A stretch of DNA of 7,321 nt from NCBI GenBank assembly GCA_049315625.1, contig JBMOJU010000273.1, forward strand, positions 1 through 7,321, in the 5' to 3' direction. Position 1 is the first letter of the stretch; each line of letters begins with the position of its first letter. Shown piece after piece: positions 1 to 5,214 of the stretch. The DNA comes from Paracraurococcus sp049315625. Lineage in GTDB: Bacteria; Pseudomonadota; Alphaproteobacteria; Acetobacterales; Acetobacteraceae. The notes beneath the pieces are model-generated. The model saw nothing but the letters and a program-made list of their open reading frames with translations, did no database searches and was not told the origin of the DNA. The position numbers and the translations under genes were made by a program.

Positions 1-1
1 C

Positions 2-943
2 GGGCCGAAACTCGGCAGCCTGCTCCTTGGTACCGATGGCGGCCTGACCTACGTCCCGAATGCCGGCATGAGCGGCGCCGACAGCTTCGTCTACCAGGCC
101 TACGACGGCACCTTGGCGTCCGGTCCGACGAGCGTGGCCATCACCATCACGCCCAAGCCGCCGGTCGTTGGGGCCGACAGCTTCACCACCCGGGTGGGCG
201 CGGCGCTGAAACTCGGCATGTCGTCCTTCCTGGCCAATGACACCGACCCGCAGTCGTCGCCGCTCGCCGTGAGCGCGGTCTCGGGTGCCACCAACGGTAC
301 GGTCTCCCTGGCCACCGGCATCATTACCTTCACGCCGACCGCGGGCTTCACCGGTGATGCCAGCTTTGCCTACACGGCCTCCGACTCCCTGGGCCTCAGC
401 GCGACGAGCAGCGTCACCGTCCGGGTCGTCGCCAGCACCGCCGCCATCTCGCAGTACCTGAACGGCACGAGCGGGAACGACACCTACAATTTCAGCCAGG
501 CGGCACTGCCCCTGGCGATGAACGCCCAGGCAGGCAACGACACCATCACCGACAGCATCGGCAACGACACGATCAATGGAGGCCCCGGCAACGACCTCAT
601 CCTTGATCAGTATGGTATCGATTCACTATTGGGCGGCACCGGCTCGGACACATTCGTCTTCCGCCCTTCCACGATGGTCGGCACCGCGACCCGCACCGCC
701 ACCCTGCCGACCATTGCCGATTTCGAGGGCGCCGGCGGCGGCGGCTCCCTGGCCGGGCAGGACCACATCAAGCTGACCGGGTTCACCGCGGCAGCCAGCG
801 TGAAATTCGTCGGCACAACCTACACGTCGACAACCACGCAACAGGTCTACGAGGTGAATGACGGGGCCTATGCCGGACGCTTTGCCGTGACCGTGGCCGA
901 CTTCACCGTCAAGCTGGCCGCCGGCGACTGGTACTTCGGTTGA
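2..943 (+). CDS. RTX/Ig-like repeat secreted protein, C-terminal part (5' end outside window)
   Basis: The frame is open from the first bases, so the gene starts upstream; the ATG at 68 is internal. Visible order of domains, numbered from that Met: the end of one Ig/cadherin-like repeat (to about residue 28), a complete second one (about 29-121, with NDTDP, NGTVS and the TFTPTAGFTG...FAYTASDS pattern), RTX calcium-binding nonapeptides of GGxGxD type (one at 133-141, then five in strict 9-residue register at 153-197), and a tail of about 94 residues ending in DWYFG. By family knowledge, such proteins leave the cell through a type I ABC/TolC-like exporter using an uncleaved C-terminal signal and fold on binding calcium outside. 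Adhesin or biofilm protein is the usual role of Ig-like/RTX combinations, but no enzyme or binding domain is visible, so the exact function is inferred. No exporter genes lie in the window. It is the only + strand gene seen and converges on the - strand operon. Confidence 0.88.
   Translation, partial: GPKLGSLLLGTDGGLTYVPNAGMSGADSFVYQAYDGTLASGPTSVAITITPKPPVVGADSFTTRVGAALKLGMSSFLANDTDPQSSPLAVSAVSGATNGTVSLATGIITFTPTAGFTGDASFAYTASDSLGLSATSSVTVRVVASTAAISQYLNGTSGNDTYNFSQAALPLAMNAQAGNDTITDSIGNDTINGGPGNDLILDQYGIDSLLGGTGSDTFVFRPSTMVGTATRTATLPTIADFEGAGGGGSLAGQDHIKLTGFTAAASVKFVGTTYTSTTTQQVYEVNDGAYAGRFAVTVADFTVKLAAGDWYFG
524..658 (+). repeat. Five contiguous RTX nonapeptide repeats (coding)
   Basis: Five 9-residue units run in exact register: AQAGNDTIT, DSIGNDTIN, GGPGNDLIL, DQYGIDSLL and GGTGSDTFV. 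Units 1 to 3 keep the GND core. Unit 4 is degenerate, with G-I-D replacing G-N-D, and unit 5 has GSD. A further, out-of-register unit (GTSGNDTYN) is encoded at 464-490. Such units form a calcium-binding parallel beta-roll in hemolysin-type proteins. The array is short compared with classical RTX toxins. Confidence 0.85.
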
Positions 944-960
944 GCAGGCGGGGTGGAATG

Positions 961-987
961 CCCTCCGGCACCGCTATCGCCGAAGGG
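961..987 (+). terminator. Possible weak terminator hairpin after RTX gene
   Basis: CCCTCCGGC (961-969) can pair with GCCGAAGGG (979-987) with one internal mismatch across a 9-nt loop, starting 18 bp after the RTX stop codon. On the + strand AAACCG follows, not a T-run, so it does not meet the usual intrinsic-terminator pattern. Position is the main support. Confidence 0.25.
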
Positions 988-1008
988 AAACCGCCGCTTC
1001 TGGAGCAT

Positions 1009-1034
1009 GATGCGTTCGGCTCCGCTTACGCATC
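1009..1034. repeat. Inverted repeat, 7-bp perfect arms
   Basis: GATGCGT (1009-1015) and ACGCATC (1028-1034) are perfect inverted arms around a 12-nt spacer. The arms do not extend outward or inward. The context GGAGCATGATGCGTT resembles, from memory, palindromic intergenic repeats scattered in some alphaproteobacterial genomes; whether this is a decayed copy cannot be decided from one window. Confidence 0.4.
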
Positions 1035-1234
1035 CCGCCCTGGCCATTGTCTTGTCGCGCGCTTCAGGCCTGTCGGCGATTCCGCCTCAAGCCATCGCGC
1101 TCCAAGGGGCCTTGCGCGGCAAGGCGGCTGTCGTCAGCCGGTCTGATACCCGGCGCAGAAAGGTTCAGCCTGCGTGCCCCTCAGACGCCCGGCGCCGCGC
1201 ATCCGCACGGCCTGGATTCGCCGCACCGGCGGAA

Positions 1235-1270
1235 GGCGCCATGCGGCGCCCCGGCCCTGCGGGCCGCAGG
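1235..1270. repeat. Cluster of GC-rich hairpins
   Basis: GGCGCC-ATGC-GGCGCC (1235-1250) is a perfect 6-bp stem with a 4-nt loop. It is followed directly by CGGCCC-TGC-GGGCCG (1252-1266) and an overlapping, mutually exclusive stem CCTGCGG/CCGCAGG (1256-1262 with 1264-1270). Neither has a flanking T-run. They may be structural repeats, a factor-dependent terminator zone, or chance in very GC-rich DNA. Confidence 0.4.
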
Positions 1271-1313
1271 CGGGAACGTCGCGCGCCAGGCCTGCTGCAT
1301 CAGCCACGCTGCC

Positions 1314-1338
1314 GGAGCGGCCGCTCCCGCGGTGCGGG
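1314..1338. repeat. 14-bp perfect palindrome plus adjoining hairpin
   Basis: GGAGCGGCCGCTCC (1314-1327) is a perfect palindrome. An overlapping stem CCCGC-GGT-GCGGG occupies 1326-1338. Both lie 34-58 bp past the stop of the small exported-protein gene on the - strand, so they could sit at the 3' end of the two-component operon transcript. No T-run follows on the - strand. A protein-binding site or chance is equally possible. Confidence 0.4.
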
Positions 1339-1371
1339 CGCCATCACCGGCAAGCCGACGCCAGGCAGTGC

Positions 1372-1683
1372 TCAGGGCGAGGCCTGGGCTGCCCGCACCG
1401 CGCGGCGCAGCTTGGCGATGCCGGTCCGCACATGGCCGGTGCCGCACAGCCGCTCGCCCTCCGCCGCCAGGCTGCGGGAGGGTTCCTCCTTCGCCGCCGG
1501 CAACCCGGCCAGGCGCTGCACCAGGCTGGTGCAGTATTCCGGCGTGTCGGTGGTGACGCGCGCGCTCGGCTCCGCCGCAGCGGTCATCGCCAGGGCGAGC
1601 AGGAACGCGGGAGGCGTGAGGGAGGCCGTCATCGCGGGGCGGACAGTGGAACCGGCCTGTTGAAACGGCGGTGGGCGGAACAT
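1372..1683 (-). CDS. Small exported two-cysteine protein, function unknown
   Basis: This is a 103-residue hypothetical protein, read as the third gene of the regulator-kinase operon: its ATG lies 10 bp after the kinase stop. A hydrophobic stretch at residues 26-37 (AFLLALAMTAAA) looks like a signal peptide with cleavage near AAA|EPS, so the mature chain would be about 65 residues and periplasmic. The mature part contains TPEYC (Cys51) and RLC (Cys80), a plausible disulfide pair, then GHVRTGIAKLRRAVRAA, a basic helix-like C-terminus. It has no CxxCH haem motif and no lipobox. A second Met (residue 18, start at 1632) begins just before the hydrophobic stretch and may be the true start; neither start has a good Shine-Dalgarno sequence. 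The balanced composition and export signal argue for a real gene, unlike the overlapping Arg/Pro-rich frames. I do not recognise a named family. It could be a periplasmic accessory or target of the two-component system. Confidence 0.68.
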   Translation of the reverse strand: MFRPPPFQQAGSTVRPAMTASLTPPAFLLALAMTAAAEPSARVTTDTPEYCTSLVQRLAGLPAAKEEPSRSLAAEGERLCGTGHVRTGIAKLRRAVRAAQASP

Positions 1684-1693
1684 GACGCTTCGG

Positions 1694-3166
1694 TCATGCC
1701 AGCGGGAGCCGCATCACCACACGGAGACCGGGCGGCGCGCGCCCCGGAACGGCATCCTGCAGCGCGATGTCGCCGCCATGCAGATGCGCCACCGCCCGTA
1801 CCAGGGACAGGCCAAGGCCGGAGCCGGGTGTCGCCCGGGCCTTGTCGGCGCGGAAGAAGCGGTCTCCGGCATGCGCCTGGTCCTCGGCCGAAAGGCCGGG
1901 CCCGTCATCGGCCACCATGACCTGAACGCCCGCGGGGGTGACCGCTGCGGCCAGTTGCACCGTGCCGCCGGCCGGGGTGAATTTGATGGCGTTGTCCAGC
2001 AGGTTGGCGACCGCCTGCAGCAGCAGGTCGCGGTCGCCGACCAGGGGCAGCGCCGCCGGCAGGTCGGTCTCCAGCCGCTGGCCGCGCGCCTCGGCGGTCG
2101 CCTCGTAGATCTCCGCCGCATCGGCCAGCAGGTGCACCAGGTCGAGCGGCGCGAAGGCGGCGCGGCGGGCGCCCGCTTCGGCCTCGGCGATGCGCAGCAG
2201 CGCCTGGAAGATGCGGCTGATGCCATCGAGGTCGGCGATGCCCTGCTCCACCGTGGCGCGCAGCGATTCCTCGTCCTCCGAGGTCGCCAGCGCGTCCTCC
2301 AGCTTGGCCCGCGCCCGGGCGATCGGGGTGCGGAGATCATGCGCGATGGCATCGGAGACGCCGCGCACGCCTTCCATCAGCGTGCCGATGCGGTCGAGCA
2401 TGATGTTGAGCGTCTGCGCCAGCCGGTCGAATTCGTCGCCGCGGCCGGACAGCGCGACGCGGGACGACAGATCGCCGCCGGCGATCGCCGCGGTGGTGGC
2501 GAAGGCGGCGCGCATGCGGGTCTGCAGCGCATGCCGGATCAGCCAGGCGCCGACCAGCGCGAACAGCGCGACGGCGCCGGAGGCCCAGACCACGCCCTCG
2601 GTCAGCAGCCGGCGCAGCTGGGTCCGCTCGGCCTCGTCGCGGCCGATCAGCAGCCGCAGGCCAGGCAGTTCCAGCCGGTGCAGCCTGGCATCGGTCGCCA
2701 GGCCATCATGCAGCACCCGGGTGCGGAACCAGGGCCCGGCATCCAGCCCCGGCTTCGGCCAGGTGTCGAGATTGCCCGAGAGACGCCGGCCGCCCCCGGT
2801 CTCGATCAGCAGGTAGATGGACTCGTTCTCGACATCGACCGCGAGCCGTTCCTCGATCGCCTCCGCGAGGCCGCCGGTCCCGGCTTCCCGCCAGCGTTCG
2901 GCCAGGGCGATGGCATCGGCGCGGATGGCGGCGTCGGTCTGCCGGTCCAGCGCGCCGGCGGTGGCCCACCACAGCACCGCGACCAGGGCGATGGCGGCAA
3001 AGGCGAACATGGCGGCGAACAGCACAGCGAAGCGGAAGCCGGCGCTGCGCAGCAGCCGCGGCGGCCCGAGCGCCAGGCTGGGCGGGCCGGCGGCACGTGG
3101 CCGGCCGCGCCCGGCCGACCGTGGCCGGCGCAGAGTGAGGCCGACGGGGCGGCTGAGCTCGCTCAT
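1694..3166 (-). CDS. Sensor histidine kinase (HAMP-HisKA-HATPase_c)
   Basis: A 490-residue membrane histidine kinase, partner of the regulator gene just upstream (13 bp gap). Domains in order: a basic Pro/Arg-rich cytoplasmic N-terminus (1-42), TM1 about 43-70, a periplasmic sensor region about 71-189 with no domain I can name, TM2 about 190-210, HAMP about 211-263, H-box AIAHDLRTP with phospho-accepting His276, N-box AVANLLDNAIKF (Asn388, Asn392), G1 box ADDGPG (Asp420), F-box-like DRFFRAD (435-441) and G2 box GSGLGLS (448-454). All catalytic motifs are intact, so an active enzyme is expected: it autophosphorylates His276 and passes the phosphate to the regulator's Asp51. The architecture matches OmpR-partner kinases such as the CusS/PfeS/QseC type, but the signal cannot be told from sequence; envelope stress is an inference from the neighbouring htrA. 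The start at 3166 has only a weak GGA-type ribosome site. The gene stops 10 bp before the next ORF. Confidence 0.95.
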   Translation of the reverse strand: MSELSRPVGLTLRRPRSAGRGRPRAAGPPSLALGPPRLLRSAGFRFAVLFAAMFAFAAIALVAVLWWATAGALDRQTDAAIRADAIALAERWREAGTGGLAEAIEERLAVDVENESIYLLIETGGGRRLSGNLDTWPKPGLDAGPWFRTRVLHDGLATDARLHRLELPGLRLLIGRDEAERTQLRRLLTEGVVWASGAVALFALVGAWLIRHALQTRMRAAFATTAAIAGGDLSSRVALSGRGDEFDRLAQTLNIMLDRIGTLMEGVRGVSDAIAHDLRTPIARARAKLEDALATSEDEESLRATVEQGIADLDGISRIFQALLRIAEAEAGARRAAFAPLDLVHLLADAAEIYEATAEARGQRLETDLPAALPLVGDRDLLLQAVANLLDNAIKFTPAGGTVQLAAAVTPAGVQVMVADDGPGLSAEDQAHAGDRFFRADKARATPGSGLGLSLVRAVAHLHGGDIALQDAVPGRAPPGLRVVMRLPLA

Positions 3167-3179
3167 CGTCCGTCCGGGA

Positions 3180-3860
3180 TCAGGGCTCCGCCCGGATCAT
3201 GTAGCCGGCGTTGCGGACGGTGTGGATCAGTGGCTTGTCGAAGCCCTTGTCCAGCTTCTGCCGCAGGCGGGAGACATGGACGTCGATGACGTTGGTCTGC
3301 GGGTCGAAGTGGTAGTCCCAGACCTTCTCCAGCAGCATGGTCCGGGTCACCACCTGGCCGGCGTGCCGCATCAGGTGCTCCAGCAGGCGGAATTCGCGCG
3401 GCTGCACGTCGATACGCTTTGCCGCCCGGGTCACGGTGCGTGACAGCAGGTCGAGCTCGAGGTCGGCCACCCTCAGCTTGGTCGCAGGCGCATCGACCGA
3501 GGGGCGGCGGCCCAGCGCCTCGACCCGCGCCAGCAATTCGGCGAAGGCGAAGGGCTTGGTCAGGTAGTCGTCGCCACCGGCCTTCAGGCCCTTCACCCGT
3601 TCGTCCACGGCCGAAAGCGCCGAGAGGAACAGCACCGGCGTGCGGTTGCCCTGGCTGCGCAGGGTCTCGACCAGCCGCACGCCATCGACTCCGCCGGGCA
3701 GCATGCGGTCGAGCACCAGCATGTCGAATTGCTCGGACGCCGCGAGGAACAGGCCATCCCGGCCATTGGTCGCGTGCTCCACCGTATGGCCGGCCTCCTG
3801 GAGGCCCTTGCGCACGAAGCGCGCGACCTCGGCATCGTCCTCGACCAGCAGAATCCGCAT
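3180..3860 (-). CDS. OmpR/PhoB-family response regulator
   Basis: A 226-residue DNA-binding response regulator. The receiver domain spans about 1-118, with acidic pocket Asp8/Asp9, phospho-acceptor Asp51 (LVLDRMLPG), switch Ser80 (FLSAL), Tyr99 and Lys102 (DYLTKPF). A winged-helix trans_reg_C domain covers about 128-223, ending HTVRNAGYMIRAEP, the normal wing and end for this family. The start at 3860 (MRILLVEDD) is chosen over the in-frame ATG at 3914 because the receiver fold begins there and a good ribosome site, GGAGAGGA, lies 9 nt upstream. Phosphorylated by the adjacent kinase, it would bind direct repeats at target promoters, perhaps its own and that of htrA. It leads a regulator-kinase-small protein operon. 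The 162 bp between htrA and this gene leave room for its own promoter. Target genes are unknown. Confidence 0.96.
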   Translation of the reverse strand: MRILLVEDDAEVARFVRKGLQEAGHTVEHATNGRDGLFLAASEQFDMLVLDRMLPGGVDGVRLVETLRSQGNRTPVLFLSALSAVDERVKGLKAGGDDYLTKPFAFAELLARVEALGRRPSVDAPATKLRVADLELDLLSRTVTRAAKRIDVQPREFRLLEHLMRHAGQVVTRTMLLEKVWDYHFDPQTNVIDVHVSRLRQKLDKGFDKPLIHTVRNAGYMIRAEP

Positions 3861-3869
3861 CGCGTTCCA

Positions 3870-3877
3870 TCCTCTCC
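3870..3877 (-). promoter_or_regulatory. Ribosome binding site deciding the regulator start
   Basis: On the - strand GGAGAGGA lies 9 nt before the ATG at 3860. It supports the 226-residue regulator rather than the form starting at 3914, which would add 18 residues before the receiver domain. Confidence 0.7.
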
Positions 3878-3957
3878 GGTCCGCCAGCGAAGCGGCTGCG
3901 GCCGGTCCCGCCATTCCTGACCCCGAACCGGCTTACCGAAGGCTGCCGGCCGGATTG

Positions 3958-3991
3958 ATTCTACACCATATGCGGTTGGGACGGCGAACAA
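3958..3991 (-). promoter_or_regulatory. Candidate promoter for the two-component operon
   Basis: The gap between htrA and the regulator contains the only clear AT-rich island nearby. On the - strand it reads TTGTTC (3991-3986), a 15-nt spacer, TATGGT (3970-3965), and a separate -10-like TAGAAT (3963-3958, five of six matches to TATAAT). The first pair is spaced short of the ideal 17 nt, and TAGAAT lacks a good -35. Assignment rests on position and composition and is tentative. Confidence 0.3.
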
Positions 3992-4022
3992 CCGGGCCGC
4001 GTCGCCCCGCCGGCGGCCGCGG

Positions 4023-5162
4023 TCACCCCGTCGGCGGCCGGCGGCCGACCTGCACCGGCACCTCGCGCTCCCGCCCCTCCCGCACCACGGTCAGGCGCAG
4101 GGTCTGCCCGGGCGGGACGGCGGCGACCGTGCGCACCAGGGCGCGGGAGGTCTCGATCCGGTCGCCATTGATCGCCACCACCAGATCCCCCGGGCGCAGC
4201 CCGGCGCGGCCGGCCGGGCTGGTCCGCTCGACGCCGGCGATCAGCACGCCGCGGCGGGCGGCGCGGCCTTCATCCGCCGTCTGGTCCTGCACCGAGACGC
4301 CGAGCCAGCCGCGTTCCACCCGCCCGTCGCGGCGCAATTGCTCGATCACCGGCCGGGCGAGGTCGGACGGCGTGGCGAAGCCGATCCCGGCCGAGGCGCC
4401 AGAAGGCGAGTAGATCGCGGTGTTGATGCCGATCACCTCGCCCGCCGGGTTGAACAGCGGGCCGCCGGAATTGCCGGGATTGATCGCCGCGTCGGTCTGG
4501 ATGAAGTCGTCGAAGGGGCCGGCGCCGATCTCCCGCCCGCGGGCGGAGATGATGCCGGCGGTCACCGTGCCGCCGAGGCCGAAGGGATTGCCCGCCGCCA
4601 GTACCCAGGAGCCGACCCGGGCGGCGGCGGAGGAGCCGAAGGGCACCGCGACCATCGGCGCGCGGGGTTCGACCTTCAGCAGGGCGAGGTCGGTCAGCTC
4701 GTCCGTGCCAACCACGCGGGCCTGCAATTCCGACCCGTCCTGCAGCGCCACCACCACCTTGCTGGCGTTGCCGACCACGTGGTTGTTGGTGACGATGTAG
4801 CCGGCCGGGTCGATGACGAAGCCGCTGCCGGCGCCCTGCACCTCCTGCTTCCGGCTGCGCTGACGGTCGCGGAAATAGCGCTCGAACGGCGTGCCGCGCA
4901 GTTCGGGCGGCAGATCCGCCCGCTGCTCCGCGGTCACGGCGATGTTCACCACGGCGGGCTGCACCCGTTCGGCGAGGTCGGCGAAATCGGCGACCAGGGC
5001 GCCGCGCTGCGCCGCCGCCGGGAAGGGGGCGCAGGCACCGAGCGGCAGCAACGCGAGCATCAGGCCGGTTGCGGCCAGGCCGAGCCGGCGACGCGGCAAC
5101 GGGGCGGGAGACAGAATGGCGATCCTCGGGGTTGGGCGGGCGCCCGGGGGGGCGCCGATCAT
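4023..5162 (-). CDS. htrA: HtrA/Deg-type periplasmic serine protease, single PDZ
   Basis: A 379-residue S1C serine protease that would degrade or refold damaged envelope proteins. The catalytic triad is complete: His128 (TNNHVV), Asp158 (LTDLALLKV) and Ser232 (NPGNSGGPL). The protease domain runs about 55-275, followed by one PDZ domain (about 283-372, RGWLGVSVQ...SPAGRAGLRPGDLVVAINGD). Classical DegP has two PDZ domains and about 470 residues; this is the shorter, DegS-like layout. Export is shown by PRRRLGLAATGLMLALLPLGAC (about 23-44), whose LGAC ending is a plausible lipobox (Cys44); AAAQ just after offers a signal peptidase I alternative. The start is uncertain: the ATG at 5162 has no Shine-Dalgarno and is followed by a strong hairpin, while GAGGA (5127-5123) precedes in-frame non-canonical codons ATT (5117) and CTG (5114), and a TTG lies at 5099. 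The gene lies 52 bp after the amidase stop and upstream of the two-component genes. An unbroken frame joins it to the frameshifted amidase; I treat that as an artefact. Confidence 0.92.
   Translation of the reverse strand: MIGAPPGARPTPRIAILSPAPLPRRRLGLAATGLMLALLPLGACAPFPAAAQRGALVADFADLAERVQPAVVNIAVTAEQRADLPPELRGTPFERYFRDRQRSRKQEVQGAGSGFVIDPAGYIVTNNHVVGNASKVVVALQDGSELQARVVGTDELTDLALLKVEPRAPMVAVPFGSSAAARVGSWVLAAGNPFGLGGTVTAGIISARGREIGAGPFDDFIQTDAAINPGNSGGPLFNPAGEVIGINTAIYSPSGASAGIGFATPSDLARPVIEQLRRDGRVERGWLGVSVQDQTADEGRAARRGVLIAGVERTSPAGRAGLRPGDLVVAINGDRIETSRALVRTVAAVPPGQTLRLTVVREGREREVPVQVGRRPPTG
5139..5156 (-). repeat. Perfect 7-bp GC hairpin at the 5' end of htrA
   Basis: On the - strand GGCGCCC, a CCCC loop and GGGCGCC form a perfect 7-bp all-GC stem beginning 4 nt after the ATG at 5162. 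It includes a run of seven C. Such a stable structure would hinder initiation at that ATG. It is either a 5' leader structure with translation starting further down, or a chance GC hairpin in the signal-peptide coding region. Confidence 0.6.
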
Positions 5163-5214
5163 GGGCCAATTCTGGTAGGATAGCGGCGCCGGTTCAACCT
5201 CTCCCGCGTGGCGG

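Larger units (their letters stand above)
944..1371. other. Intergenic region between convergent genes, no credible gene
   Basis: This 428 bp stretch lies between the stop of the RTX gene (+) and the stop of the small exported-protein gene (-). Several frames stay open because the DNA is GC-rich, but their translations are Arg/Pro/Ala-rich, of low complexity and show no recognisable domain, so I call no gene. It contains several inverted repeats, listed separately at 961-987, 1009-1034, 1235-1270 and 1314-1338. Convergent ends make it a natural place for transcription termination from both sides, but none of the hairpins is followed by a clear T-run on either strand. Confidence 0.6.

Noticed and set aside
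953..1920. Long + strand open frames across the gap and into the kinase gene
   Set aside because: Their products are Arg/Pro/Ala-rich and low in complexity, with no domain; they are open because of high GC, and they overlap the supported - strand genes.
1682..3289. A 535-codon + strand open frame opposite the kinase
   Set aside because: It is antisense to a kinase with all catalytic motifs; its product is Gln/Gly/Arg-rich and shows no family features.
3861..3914. Regulator start at the upstream ATG (3914)
   Set aside because: The extra 18 residues precede a standard receiver start, and a good ribosome site fits the ATG at 3860.
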